NCBI RefSeq assembly: GCF_000980835.1
Contig: NZ_CP011312.1
Location: 1,984,001-2,048,000, forward strand
Length of the DNA: 64,000 nucleotides
DNA from: Corynebacterium kutscheri
GTDB taxonomy: Bacteria; Actinomycetota; Actinomycetes; Mycobacteriales; Mycobacteriaceae
Direction: 5' to 3'
Part shown: piece after piece, positions 56,579-64,000 of the stretch
Numbering within the stretch: the first letter of the stretch is position 1
How the letters are laid out: the number at the start of each line of letters is the position of its first letter
Position numbers and translations under genes: made by a program
The notes under the pieces: generated by a model
What the model was told of the DNA's origin: nothing
The model's database searches: none
What the model saw: only the letters and a program-made list of their open reading frames with translations

Positions 56579-56601
56579 TGTCTGAGTTATGGCGCTGGAC
56601 G
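56579..56601 (+). repeat. Left terminal inverted repeat of the cassette
   Basis: A 23-bp repeat starting TGTCTGAGTTATGG and ending TGGACG, matched by the reverse complement of 59130-59152 with one mismatch. Confidence 0.88.
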
Positions 56602-56765
56602 TGGACGGGAGCGTGTGGCTCGGCATCGGCCGGTGGCTCGTGGTCGGCGCTGGCCTCGCCGGGGCCGGCTACGGGCTCTTCGCGTCCGTCAGCTGGGTTG
56701 CGGGTCTCGTGGAGACCTGGAAGGGCCGCGGGATGCCGAAGTGGCCCCGCTGGCGCAAGAGGTGA
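56589..56765 (+). CDS. Small GC-rich frame, possible single-helix membrane protein
   Basis: A 58-codon frame starting at an ATG inside the left terminal repeat: MALDVDGSVWLG, then a hydrophobic helix WLVVGAGLAGAGYGLFASVS and a basic end KWPRWRKR. Third-codon-position GC is high, like cmtR and cadA. It may be a real small membrane protein or a truncated gene end; no homologue recognised. Confidence 0.4.
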   Translation: MALDVDGSVWLGIGRWLVVGAGLAGAGYGLFASVSWVAGLVETWKGRGMPKWPRWRKR

Positions 56766-56816
56766 TCACGCCTCACGAGGGCAAGCGCGCGCAGCGCGTG
56801 CGGCAGCCGCGACAAC

Positions 56817-56851
56817 TGGACATTAGGTCAGCGGCTACTGTATAGTTCAGT
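56817..56851 (+). promoter_or_regulatory. cmtR promoter and likely CmtR operator
   Basis: TGGACA (56817-56822) and TATAGT (56841-56846), 18 bases apart, form a good promoter; the -10 is 7 bases before ATG 56854. The imperfect palindrome ACTGTATAGTTCAGT (56837-56851) covers the -10 and would suit autoregulation by CmtR. Confidence 0.6.
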
Positions 56852-56853
56852 GC

Positions 56854-57222
56854 ATGCTGACCATTGCTTCGCGTCTTGACATCATGAACCGGCTCGGCCG
56901 GGCCATGGCCGACCCGACGCGCTCCCGCATCCTGATGTCCCTGCTCGACAGCCCGAGCCACCCCGCGGTGCTCTCGCGCGAGCTGGGGCTGACCCGCTCG
57001 AACGTGTCCAACCACCTGACCTGCCTGCGCGACTGCGGGATCGTGGTCGCCGAGCCCGAGGGCCGCCAGACTCGCTACGAGATCGCCGACCCGCACCTGG
57101 CCGCGGCGCTGACGGCACTGGTCGATGTGACCCTCGCCGTGGACGAGAGCGCGCCGTGCATCGACCCGGCTTGCTCGGTGCCGGGCTGCTGCGCCGCGAG
57201 CAGTTCGGGGGACGCCTCGTGA
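56854..57222 (+). CDS. cmtR: CmtR-type cadmium/lead-sensing repressor (ArsR family)
   Basis: A 122-residue winged-helix repressor. The DNA-binding helix contains LGLTRSNVSNHLTCLRDCG. Cys57 and Cys61 in that helix and Cys102 in the C-terminal tail occupy exactly the ligand positions known for M. tuberculosis CmtR. Extra Cys at 107, 112 and 113 follow. Metal binding would release the operator over its own promoter. It is cotranscribed with cadA (overlap GTGA). Highly GC-rich compared with flanking genes. Confidence 0.95.
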   Translation: MLTIASRLDIMNRLGRAMADPTRSRILMSLLDSPSHPAVLSRELGLTRSNVSNHLTCLRDCGIVVAEPEGRQTRYEIADPHLAAALTALVDVTLAVDESAPCIDPACSVPGCCAASSSGDAS

Positions 57223-59123
57223 GCGCCGCCTGCGGCTGCGACGAGCCGACGACCAGCCCCGCGGACGAGGCAGAGGAGGCAGAGCGCCCGTGGTGGCGTG
57301 ATCCCGGCCTGGTCGTGCCGATCCTCTCCGGCGTCGCGTTCGGCACCGGCCTGGCGCTGGAGTGGTCGGGGCTGCACATCGCGGCGCTGGTCGCGTTCTG
57401 GGCGGGCCTGCTGCTGGGCGCGTACACGTTCGTGCCCGGTGCGATCCGGAATCTCGTTGTGAAGCGCAAGCTCGGGATCGCGCTGCTGATGACGATCAGC
57501 GCCGTGGGCGCGGTGATCCTCGGCTACATCGAGGAGGCGGCCGCGCTGGCGTTCCTCTACTCGATCGCCGAGGCCCTGGAGGACAAGGCGATGGACCGCG
57601 CCCGCGGCGGGCTGCGCGCGCTGCTGAAGCTCGTGCCGGAGACCGCGACCGTGCTGCGCGACGGGATCTCCGCCTCGGTCCCGGCCAGGGAGATCGCCGT
57701 CGGCGACGTGCTGCTGGTCCGCCCTGGCGAGCGGGTCGCGACCGATGGGCTGGTCCGCTCGGGCCGGTCGAGCCTGGACACTTCGGCGATCACCGGTGAA
57801 TCGATCCCGGTCGAGGTCGCGCCCGGAGAAGCGGTGTCGGCGGGCGCGATCAACAGCGCCGGCGTGCTGGAGGTCGAGGCGACCGCCACGGGCACCGACA
57901 ACTCGCTGACCACGATCGTGGAGCTGGTAGAGCAGGCCCAGGCCGAGAAGGGCGACCGAGCCCGGATCGCTGACCGGATCGCCCGCCCGCTGGTGCCCGG
58001 CGTGATGGTCCTCGCCGTCCTCGTCGGCGTGCTCGGGTCCCTGCTCGGCGACCCGGAGACCTGGATCACCCGCGCCCTGGTCGTCCTCGTCGCGGCCAGC
58101 CCCTGCGCGCTGGCGATCGCGGTGCCCGTCACCGTGGTCTCCGCGATCGGCGCGGCGACCAAGTTCGGCGTCGTCATCAAGAGCGGGGCCGCCTTCGAGC
58201 GCCTCGGCGGCATCCGGCACCTGGCCGTGGACAAGACCGGCACTCTGACCCGCAACCGGCCCGAGGTAACCGCCATCGTCGCCGCCCATGGGTTCGACGA
58301 TGCGCAGGTGCTTGCTTGGGCTGCCGCCGTGGAGCAGCACTCGACGCACCCACTCGCCGCCGCCATCGCCGCCGCGGGCCGGGGAACCCCCGCCGCGCAG
58401 GACGTGGCCGAGGAGGCCGGGCACGGCATCGGTGGCCTGGTCGACGGCCGCAGGGTGGCGGTGGGCAGTCCGCGCTGGATCGACGCCGGTCCGCTCAAGG
58501 CCCGGGTCGAGGACCTGGAGGCCGAGGGGCAGACCTGCGTGCTCGTCACCGTCGACGGCTTCCTGGCCGGGGCGATCGGCGTCCGCGACGAGCTGCGCCC
58601 CGAGATCCCCGAGGTCGTGCGGACCCTGCGCGACCAGGGCGTCGAGGTGAGCATGCTCACTGGCGACAACTCCCGCACCGCTGCTGCGCTGGCGAAGCTG
58701 GCCGGGATCGGCGACGTGCACGCCGAGCTGCGTCCCGAGGACAAGGCTCGCATCGTCGCCGGGTTCTCGGAGACGTCGCCGACCGCGATGATCGGCGACG
58801 GCATCAACGACGCGCCCGCCCTGGCCGGGGCGACCGTGGGCATCGCGATGGGCGCGACCGGCTCCGACGCCGCGATCGAGTCCGCCGACGTCGCCTTCAC
58901 CGGCCACGACCTTGGCCTCATCCCGCAGGCTCTGCGCCACGCCCGCCGCGGCGGCAGGATCATCAACCAGAACATCGTGCTGTCCTTGGCGATCATCACT
59001 GTGCTGCTGCCGCTGGCGATCACCGGCGTGCTCGGCCTGGCAGCGGTCGTCCTCGTGCACGAGGTCGCCGAAGTCGTCGTCATCGCCAACGGACTGCGGG
59101 CTGCGCGTGCCCGCAAGCAATAG
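57219..59123 (+). CDS. cadA: Cadmium/zinc-exporting P1B-type ATPase
   Basis: A 634-residue heavy-metal ATPase. TGES (actuator), SPC in LVAASPCALAIAVP (metal-binding helix, type 1B-2 for Cd/Zn/Pb), DKTGTLT (phosphorylated Asp), MLTGDN and GDGINDAPAL. There is no N-terminal heavy-metal domain; only the short Cys pair SAACGCDE at residues 2-9. The start is GTG 57219, overlapping the cmtR stop (GTGA); upstream in-frame ATG at 57156 would overlap cmtR by 67 bases. Stop lies 29 bases from the cassette's right end. Confidence 0.93.
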   Translation: MSAACGCDEPTTSPADEAEEAERPWWRDPGLVVPILSGVAFGTGLALEWSGLHIAALVAFWAGLLLGAYTFVPGAIRNLVVKRKLGIALLMTISAVGAVILGYIEEAAALAFLYSIAEALEDKAMDRARGGLRALLKLVPETATVLRDGISASVPAREIAVGDVLLVRPGERVATDGLVRSGRSSLDTSAITGESIPVEVAPGEAVSAGAINSAGVLEVEATATGTDNSLTTIVELVEQAQAEKGDRARIADRIARPLVPGVMVLAVLVGVLGSLLGDPETWITRALVVLVAASPCALAIAVPVTVVSAIGAATKFGVVIKSGAAFERLGGIRHLAVDKTGTLTRNRPEVTAIVAAHGFDDAQVLAWAAAVEQHSTHPLAAAIAAAGRGTPAAQDVAEEAGHGIGGLVDGRRVAVGSPRWIDAGPLKARVEDLEAEGQTCVLVTVDGFLAGAIGVRDELRPEIPEVVRTLRDQGVEVSMLTGDNSRTAAALAKLAGIGDVHAELRPEDKARIVAGFSETSPTAMIGDGINDAPALAGATVGIAMGATGSDAAIESADVAFTGHDLGLIPQALRHARRGGRIINQNIVLSLAIITVLLPLAITGVLGLAAVVLVHEVAEVVVIANGLRAARARKQ

Positions 59124-59129
59124 GTGTTC

Positions 59130-59152
59130 CGTCCAACGCCATAACTCAGACA
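59130..59152 (-). repeat. Right terminal inverted repeat of the cassette
   Basis: Reverse complement of the left repeat with one mismatch; followed directly by TACGCTA. Confidence 0.88.
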
Positions 59153-59159
59153 TACGCTA
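59153..59159. repeat. Right target-site duplication (TACGCTA)
   Basis: The second copy of the 7-bp repeat at 56567-56573. It lies directly outside the right terminal repeat and within the codons for Leu-Arg-Tyr of the split gene. Confidence 0.7.
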
Positions 59160-59976
59160 CGAAAACCCACTCTACTTAGCCGAAGAACTTGCCGCACTCG
59201 ATCTACTTGCCGATCAGCGTCTTGCAATTGGGGTCTCGCGGGGTTCACCAGAACCGTCGCTACGCAGCTATGAAACCTTCGGTTACATTCCCCAGCCTGG
59301 CGACGAACAAGGTGCGAGTATGGCACGTGAGAAATTCCTCCAGCTTATCTCAGCTATTCGTGGCGAAGGGCTAGGTACTGCAGCCCCCTTGGAAGAACAA
59401 TATCCACAGATTTATCAGCCAGGTTCTACTCTGCCAATTATGCCGCATTCTCCAGGTCTGGATCGTCGTATATGGTGGGGTGCAGCCAGCGAGAAAAGTG
59501 CTATCCAAGCAGCTTATGATGGGGTCAACCTTATGAGTTCAACCTTGGTATTCGGCTCTGGGAAACCATTAAACGTATTACAAGCTGAACATATTCATGC
59601 CTATCGCGATGCATGGAAAGAAGCTGGACATAAGTGGAACCCACGAGTGAGCGTATCGCGTTCTATTTTCCCAGTAACCAATGAGCGAGAACGCGAACTT
59701 TTTAGCGGCGGACAAACCCATGATGAAGTAGGCATCATCGACAATAACGAGGCAACCTTTGGCCGTGTTTATGTTGATACTCCCGATAAGCTTGTGGAAC
59801 AACTGCTTGCCGACGAAGCCGTGCAAGCAGCCGACACTTTGCTACTAACTATCCCTAACCAAGTTGGGGTAAAAATCAATGTCGATATTTTGCGTAACTT
59901 CGCCGAACATGTCGCACCAGCATTAGGATGGGAACCTGCTCAAAACGGCCTCGCCAGTGGGTACCCCATCGGATAA
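59153..59976 (+). pseudogene. 3' part of the split luciferase-like monooxygenase gene
   Basis: This codes for residues from Arg82 to the end (about 272 residues): RYENPLYLAEELAALDLL, VGVSRGSPEPS-like segment, LPIMPHSPGLDRRIWWGAAS and SGYPIG at the C-terminus. It has no start codon near its beginning nor an RBS, so it is probably not translated as a functional enzyme. The TIM-barrel LLM family uses reduced flavin; the original substrate is unknown. Confidence 0.88.
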
Positions 59977-59994
59977 AACTGGCATAATAAATTT

Positions 59995-61104
59995 GTGTTT
60001 AATCACGCTAGAGTCATCGCAGAAATCTCCTCCCGCCGGGAGGAGTTCTTTGCGATGGTTGCTAGCCATTTTTATGCTGATGTTCCGCTTGCCCGGCTCA
60101 GTTTTCGACTCCAGCCATCGCTCGTCGATACTCTTATCGCAGGGCTAAGCCATCCACTTAATATCACGGCATGGGCACATGATCTTGCCCACCGCGGAGT
60201 GGATAGATCTTTTTATGTGCCGCTTTCAGCTGCCCTACAACATGCTGTCTGTCATATTTGTTCTGCGCTTCCTCTTGTCGACGTACTTGCTGTAGAGCAT
60301 CGCATTGATCAAATTATGAAACAGTTGCTTGCGGTGAACGTCGATACGCTTTCTGCACCAATACCAGCTGAAGTTGTAGAAATAGAACGGCGCAGTTCCC
60401 GGATTACTGTGGTACGTCTTATTGCCGAAGCTCCACTATCCTATAAACCTGGTGAATATCTCCAAGTCACTACCGATTACTTTACCGGGATATGGCGTTG
60501 CTTATATCCATCAGTACCGGCCAACGAACACGGTCAAGTAGAATTTCATCTTTTCCATACCAACTTAACCACGCCTATTGGTTTGCTTGCCTCTGCACGG
60601 ATTGGCGAAAAATGGCTGCTAGCCAACGGCTATGGGAAACTCTCACTCAGTGGCAATGATCTAGTTATGATTAGCCATAACACCGGGTTGGCTCCACTGC
60701 GCTGCATTATTATCGATTATCTTATGCGCACTAATGCTCCCCGGGTACATCTTTTTGTTGGCGCAGATTCTCCAGGAGAACTGTACGAACTACAAAGTCT
60801 CTGGGGAATTGCTGCTAGCGCCCCGTGGCTTTCAGTTACCCCAGTTGTAGGAACTATTCTCGATCCTTGGTGGGTGCGACCCACCCAGGCATGTGTTGCG
60901 CCACGGGGTTTACACCTTACCCAACTTGGCGATCCTGCGGATGTAGTGGCTAGCTATGGTACTTGGGAAGACCGCGATATTTTAATTTCTGGATCCAAAC
61001 AACGTGTTGACTACAGCAGCCGCACTTTAATCCGTGCTGGTACCCCAATCAAAAATATTTCCTCACTGCACTTTAACCATATCCCCGCATGGATGACAGA
61101 TTAA
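59995..61104 (+). CDS. Flavohemoglobin-like oxidoreductase
   Basis: A 369-residue protein starting GTG 59995. The N-terminal 130 residues are globin-like (FFAMVASHFYADVPLARL, DLAHRGVDRSFY near the proximal His). An FNR-like FAD domain follows, with SYKPGEYLQVTTDY and RCLYPS, then an NAD domain with ISHNTGLAPLRCIIIDYL. It resembles the actinobacterial type-II flavohemoglobins rather than the classical Hmp, lacking the RxYS flavin motif (RCLYPS instead). Nitric-oxide or lactate-type redox chemistry is possible. Confidence 0.75.
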   Translation: MFNHARVIAEISSRREEFFAMVASHFYADVPLARLSFRLQPSLVDTLIAGLSHPLNITAWAHDLAHRGVDRSFYVPLSAALQHAVCHICSALPLVDVLAVEHRIDQIMKQLLAVNVDTLSAPIPAEVVEIERRSSRITVVRLIAEAPLSYKPGEYLQVTTDYFTGIWRCLYPSVPANEHGQVEFHLFHTNLTTPIGLLASARIGEKWLLANGYGKLSLSGNDLVMISHNTGLAPLRCIIIDYLMRTNAPRVHLFVGADSPGELYELQSLWGIAASAPWLSVTPVVGTILDPWWVRPTQACVAPRGLHLTQLGDPADVVASYGTWEDRDILISGSKQRVDYSSRTLIRAGTPIKNISSLHFNHIPAWMTD

Positions 61105-61167
61105 CCTCAACTGCGCCTACGGTGGGTACGATTATTGTCTACTAGCTGGTTCTACTAACTGAACCTA

Positions 61168-61986
61168 CTAGCTGGCATAATGATCACTAGCTAACAACAC
61201 CGTTAAAGTTTTACGTGTCTTCTCCACTACTGTCGGATCAATCTCAACAAATAAGTTTTCTTCTCCCGCACCGGCTTCTCTTAATCGAACCCCAGTTGGA
61301 TCAATAAGCGCAGAATAGCCAATACCTGTGGGAGCACTAGTGTCTTCTTCACCACTTGCCGCCTGATCTACGGCAATAATAAAACATGTGGAGTCTAATG
61401 CCCTGGCACTAGTCAGCGTTTGCCATTGCTGATATTTTCCGGCGCCTCCGGCCCAGGATGCTGGCAGCACAATAACCTCGGCTCCCTTGTGCGCTAAGCT
61501 ACGAAATTGTCCCGGAAAGCGCACATCATAACAGGTAGCTAGACCAAAATTAATATCTTCATATTCAAAGGTCACTAGCTCTTTGCCCGGTTTTACCGTA
61601 TCGGATTCCCGATAATTAAAAGAATCGTAGGTATGGATTTTGTCATAAAAAAACTGTCTACCATCGGGAAGTAAAACCGCTAGGGTGTTCGTTACTCGAT
61701 TCACTGTTTTTCCGTCCCGGTTAACCGAATCTGCCGGGCTAAACATGCCAAAAATAACCCCGATATTATGCTCACGAGCACATGCGTGCAATTGTTGGAC
61801 GAAGTTGCCATCGCTAGGTTCAGCCTGAATATCTAACCGCCCAGTACCAAAAGCTTGCATACTTGCCTCAGGAAAAACAATCAAGCGTGCTTGCTGCTTT
61901 ACGGCAGTCCATATTTTATTTTTTAAAATTTCATAGTTCTTATTTTTATCTGCGGTTGTTCTGACCTGCGCTAAACATACTTTCAT
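61168..61986 (-). CDS. Carbon-nitrogen hydrolase (nitrilase superfamily)
   Basis: A 272-residue amidase-like enzyme with the catalytic triad: Glu in IVFPEASMQAFG, Lys in FYDKIHTYDSFNYRES, and Cys in GLATCYDVRFPGQFRSLA. WAGGAGKYQQWQTLTSARAL continues the family pattern. The sub-family is that of deaminated-glutathione/omega-amidase-like enzymes, but the substrate is unknown. Start ATG 61986. Confidence 0.9.
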   Translation of the reverse strand: MKVCLAQVRTTADKNKNYEILKNKIWTAVKQQARLIVFPEASMQAFGTGRLDIQAEPSDGNFVQQLHACAREHNIGVIFGMFSPADSVNRDGKTVNRVTNTLAVLLPDGRQFFYDKIHTYDSFNYRESDTVKPGKELVTFEYEDINFGLATCYDVRFPGQFRSLAHKGAEVIVLPASWAGGAGKYQQWQTLTSARALDSTCFIIAVDQAASGEEDTSAPTGIGYSALIDPTGVRLREAGAGEENLFVEIDPTVVEKTRKTLTVLLASDHYAS

Positions 61987-62108
61987 AGAGTCTAGGGTAT
62001 GTGGAAAACTGCTCTATTTCCACCATTTTTCTCACCACATTTTCCACAGATTACAACCATTTTTCACAGAACCTTCCCCTTTTCTTGGAACTGAGCCAGG
62101 CTAGAAGA

Positions 62109-62360
62109 ATGAATATGATTCTTTATCCCACCGCACTACAAGCACTACAAGTTACTGCAGAGGCACCTACGGTAAGCACAGTATTAAGCCCCTCTATGCT
62201 TTCTACTGCAAGTCAACAGATTGCTCAGCGATGGCATCACATCTTTTCTGATTGTTTAACCGAAGAAAAAGCAACCCTTAACGATGTGCACCATTTTGCT
62301 CGCAGTGTGTGCGACAGTGATACTCGCTTAGCCCACAGCCTTAGTAGTTTAAAACCCTAA
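62109..62360 (+). CDS. Small helical protein upstream of the alpha/beta hydrolase
   Basis: An 83-residue protein, MNMILYPTALQALQVTAEAP onward, predicted to be all helical with W-H-H and two Cys. ATG 62109 is chosen because the upstream 36 codons of open frame read as non-coding (AT-rich, no RBS). It lies 13 bases before the hydrolase gene, so the two are co-transcribed. The size and place are reminiscent of WXG100/EspC-like partners; there is no WxG motif, so this is a hypothesis only. Confidence 0.6.
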   Translation: MNMILYPTALQALQVTAEAPTVSTVLSPSMLSTASQQIAQRWHHIFSDCLTEEKATLNDVHHFARSVCDSDTRLAHSLSSLKP

Positions 62361-62373
62361 AGAGGCCTAACTA

Positions 62374-63594
62374 ATGAGCATCTCAACACTTTTTCCGCTT
62401 TATTCCGATGAGCTTTATCAGCAAAGTACACATTTTGCCCAAGCTAGTCGCTATATTTACGAACAAATCACTGCGCACCAAACACTATATGCCTACAATC
62501 TTAATCCACATCATGGGCAAGCTATTAACGCACTAAAAGGCCGTCTGTACACACTTCATCGCACCTGGGATACCACTGCGAGTAGTTATCAGCGTACAGC
62601 TACTATTCTTCACTTGGCTGCTGGTGCGCAGAAAGAATTAGAAGTTCAGGCACGCTGGTTAATTAATACTGCCACCCAATATGGTGCAGTCTACGAAAAC
62701 AATTCTTTTCACAATGTACAAGACCAATGGGATATTGCTACCCCAGCAAATGCTGTGTTGCAGTTTCTGCGCCAGGCTAGTCTTTTATTGGATAAAACAA
62801 GTGCGCACACGTTACTAAAAGAAAATGACCTGCCAACAGATATCGATCCGGTAGCTTTTCGGCTCAAAGACCTTGACCTTTTAGATAGCGACTCTATTCA
62901 CGATCTCAATATGATTGTGGCCGAAAATGAAATCCGCGAGCTACTACACAAATACCCAAATGCTCGCTTATTAGAAACCGGCGATGGGCATACCGTAGTG
63001 AGTTTTGGTGATATTGATACTGCAACCAACATTGTCACTCTGGTTGCCGGAGTTAATTCACATAATAATGTAGCTAGCTATCTTCAACGCACCGATCTTA
63101 TTCATAATCACACTGCTTCATCCTCTAGTGCAACTGTTTTATGGTTGGGTTATCGCGCACCTAAAAATATATCGAAAGCGTTTTCTGGGGCACCAGCTCA
63201 AGCAGCAGCTAAAGATCTCCAAGAATTTCAGCACATACTTACCCAACGTAATCCAACGGCTCGTCGAGTACTTATCGGGCATAGTTATGGCAGCACAGTA
63301 GTCGGTTACGCTGGTCTAACCAATACGCAAAATTCAATTGCCGATGCAGTAATTTTAGCTGGTAGCCCTGGTGTTCCCGCACGTCCAAATGCCTCCGAGG
63401 TGTACTCCGTGTTAGCAAATCAAGACTATATCGGACTTACTGGGGCTAATTCTGTTGCTATCCATGGTGTTGATCCTCATGCATCAACCTTTGATTCTGA
63501 GAAATTACGCTTCGATGGTGGACATAGCTCTTATTTTGATAATCAAAAATTCTTAGATCTTATTAAACGGGTTCGCAGTAGCGATACACAATAA
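62374..63594 (+). CDS. DUF1023-type alpha/beta hydrolase with N-terminal helical domain
   Basis: A 406-residue protein. Residues 1-about 175 are helical (TAHQTLYAYNLNPHHGQAIN onward) as in WXG/LXG-type secretion substrates. Residues about 190-406 are an alpha/beta hydrolase with VLIGHSYGSTVVGYAG (nucleophile Ser304), an Asp in the following region and GGHSSYF near the end for the catalytic His. DUF1023 hydrolases are common in actinobacteria. No signal peptide. Secretion by a type VII-like route is speculation based on domain layout. Confidence 0.8.
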   Translation: MSISTLFPLYSDELYQQSTHFAQASRYIYEQITAHQTLYAYNLNPHHGQAINALKGRLYTLHRTWDTTASSYQRTATILHLAAGAQKELEVQARWLINTATQYGAVYENNSFHNVQDQWDIATPANAVLQFLRQASLLLDKTSAHTLLKENDLPTDIDPVAFRLKDLDLLDSDSIHDLNMIVAENEIRELLHKYPNARLLETGDGHTVVSFGDIDTATNIVTLVAGVNSHNNVASYLQRTDLIHNHTASSSSATVLWLGYRAPKNISKAFSGAPAQAAAKDLQEFQHILTQRNPTARRVLIGHSYGSTVVGYAGLTNTQNSIADAVILAGSPGVPARPNASEVYSVLANQDYIGLTGANSVAIHGVDPHASTFDSEKLRFDGGHSSYFDNQKFLDLIKRVRSSDTQ

Positions 63595-63607
63595 TGCACT
63601 ATAAAAA

Positions 63608-63644
63608 CGTATGAGGTAGTTGCTGTTAAGCACTACCTCATACG
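63608..63644 (-). terminator. Terminator between the hydrolase and alcohol dehydrogenase genes
   Basis: CGTATGAGGTAGT (63608-63620) pairs with ACTACCTCATACG (63632-63644). On the minus strand it is followed by TTTTTAT, so it mainly serves the dehydrogenase gene; it may stop both convergent transcripts. Confidence 0.85.
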
Positions 63645-63693
63645 CTTATGTGTATTAACGAAAACAGATAACTAGCTTCTTAAAGCGCTATTT

Positions 63694-64000
63694 TTAGTAG
63701 CGGATAGCCATACGTCCGTCAATAAGTCCATGACGCATATCATCAAAGACCTGGTTAATATCGTCTAGTTCGCACTCCTTAACTGTTGGCTTAATCAAAC
63801 CACGAGCATAGAAATCAAGGGCTTCTTCGAGATCTTGACGTGTTCCTACCAGCGAGCCACGAATAGTCAAGCCCTTGAAAACGATATCGAAAATTGATGC
63901 TGGGAATTCTCCTGGAGGAAGACCATTGAATACAATTGTGCCACCCTTGCGTGCCATATTAATAGCTTGGCCAAATGCCTGTGGGTGCACAGCAGTAACC
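63694..64000 (-). CDS. Zinc-type alcohol dehydrogenase, C-terminal part (runs off the window)
   Basis: About 102 codons at the 3' end of an MDR alcohol dehydrogenase: VTAVHPQAFGQAINMARKGG, IVFNGLPPGEFPASIFD, LTIRGSLVGTRQDLEEAL and the terminal RHGLIDGRMAIRY. This matches AdhA/AdhP-like NAD-dependent ethanol dehydrogenases. The frame remains open to base 64000, so the start and zinc site lie outside. Confidence 0.88.
   Translation of the reverse strand, partial: VTAVHPQAFGQAINMARKGGTIVFNGLPPGEFPASIFDIVFKGLTIRGSLVGTRQDLEEALDFYARGLIKPTVKECELDDINQVFDDMRHGLIDGRMAIRY

Larger units (their letters stand above)
56574..59152 (+). mobile_element. GC-rich cadmium-resistance cassette without transposase
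   Basis: A segment far richer in GC than its host surroundings, holding a 58-codon reading frame, cmtR and cadA. It has terminal inverted repeats of 23 bp (56579-56601 and 59130-59152), identical except position 17 (C or T), each starting TGTCTGAGTTATGG. No transposase or integrase is visible, so it is a non-autonomous, passenger-only element needing an enzyme supplied elsewhere. Base composition and codon use point to a high-GC actinobacterial donor. Confidence 0.85.

Noticed and set aside
57075-59326. Long open frames on the minus strand across the cadmium genes (up to about 690 codons)
   Set aside because: They are shadows of cadA/cmtR in GC-rich DNA, where stop codons are rare; their translations are Arg/Ala/Gly-rich with no domain sense, while the plus strand has complete P-type ATPase motifs.
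61138-61175. Direct repeat CTACTAGCTGG between the flavohemoglobin-like and nitrilase genes
   Set aside because: Two copies only, one of them overlapping the end of the nitrilase gene; no wider structure.
1-64000. CRISPR arrays or prophage
   Set aside because: No regularly spaced repeats, Cas-like proteins, integrases or phage structural genes were seen in the window.

Overview
The window looks like a chromosomal segment of a low-GC Corynebacterium, probably in the C. diphtheriae / C. kutscheri neighbourhood; species cannot be fixed from sequence alone. The host background is clearly lower in GC than most actinobacteria. The lineage rests on gene content and order. There is a def / GNAT / xthA block opposite DUF3263 / LytR_C / carboxylate-amine ligase, an order I recall from Mycobacterium around Rv0427c-Rv0433. 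There is also a glnX-glnH-pknG operon, pta-ackA, an FprA-type reductase, a fused MrpAB antiporter subunit, and ClpB under a HAIR-like operator.

Layout. 1-3790: a duplicated locus of exported Cys-pair surface proteins and a serine hydrolase; one hydrolase copy has decayed to a pseudogene. 3865-9346: TRIC/UPF0126 channel, YtxH-like protein, lipoprotein, primase, tRNA-Asn, a CAU-anticodon tRNA and a YwiC-like membrane protein. 9822-16211: a complete six-gene Mrp cation/proton antiporter operon. 16262-22352: carboxylate-amine ligase, LytR_C and DUF3263 proteins facing def, GNAT, xthA and cardiolipin synthase. 22412-26040: MFS exporter, ABC-2 exporter and Nudix hydrolase. 26191-33807: glnX-glnH-pknG (amino-acid sensing and control of 2-oxoglutarate dehydrogenase) converging on pta-ackA. 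34236-38771: fprA, ElaA-like GNAT, a divergent PurT and purA. 38945-43304: a hypothetical gene, two tandem FUSC/ArAE exporters and a graveyard of broken genes. 43325-53211: fba, a GH76 glycosidase, a SpoU methyltransferase, pyrE, a membrane protein, a rhodanese, clpB, a phosphoribosyltransferase and a small Cys-motif protein. 53301-54650: a plasmid-Rep-like HUH protein beside about 800 bases of AT-rich non-coding DNA. 55452-61986: a SodC-type lipoprotein, a luciferase-like monooxygenase split by a GC-rich cadmium-resistance insertion (cmtR-cadA), a flavohemoglobin-like protein and a nitrilase-family amidase. 62109-64000: a two-gene alpha/beta-hydrolase module and the tail of an alcohol dehydrogenase.

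Most unusual points: (i) a 2.57-kb GC-rich cassette with near-perfect 23-bp terminal inverted repeats, a 7-bp direct repeat and cadmium genes but no transposase, splitting an otherwise intact 354-codon gene; (ii) a chromosomal HUH Rep-like protein that keeps HxH but appears to have lost the nucleophilic Tyr; (iii) three enzymes with substituted key residues (primase zinc ligands, PurT metal/GAR residues, rhodanese catalytic Cys); (iv) the duplicated surface-protein/hydrolase locus with a hydrolase ghost; (v) eight exact copies of the 11-mer CGTCGATAAGC; (vi) at least eight genes whose -10 element sits 6-7 bases before the start codon, including a back-to-back leaderless pair sharing one palindrome.
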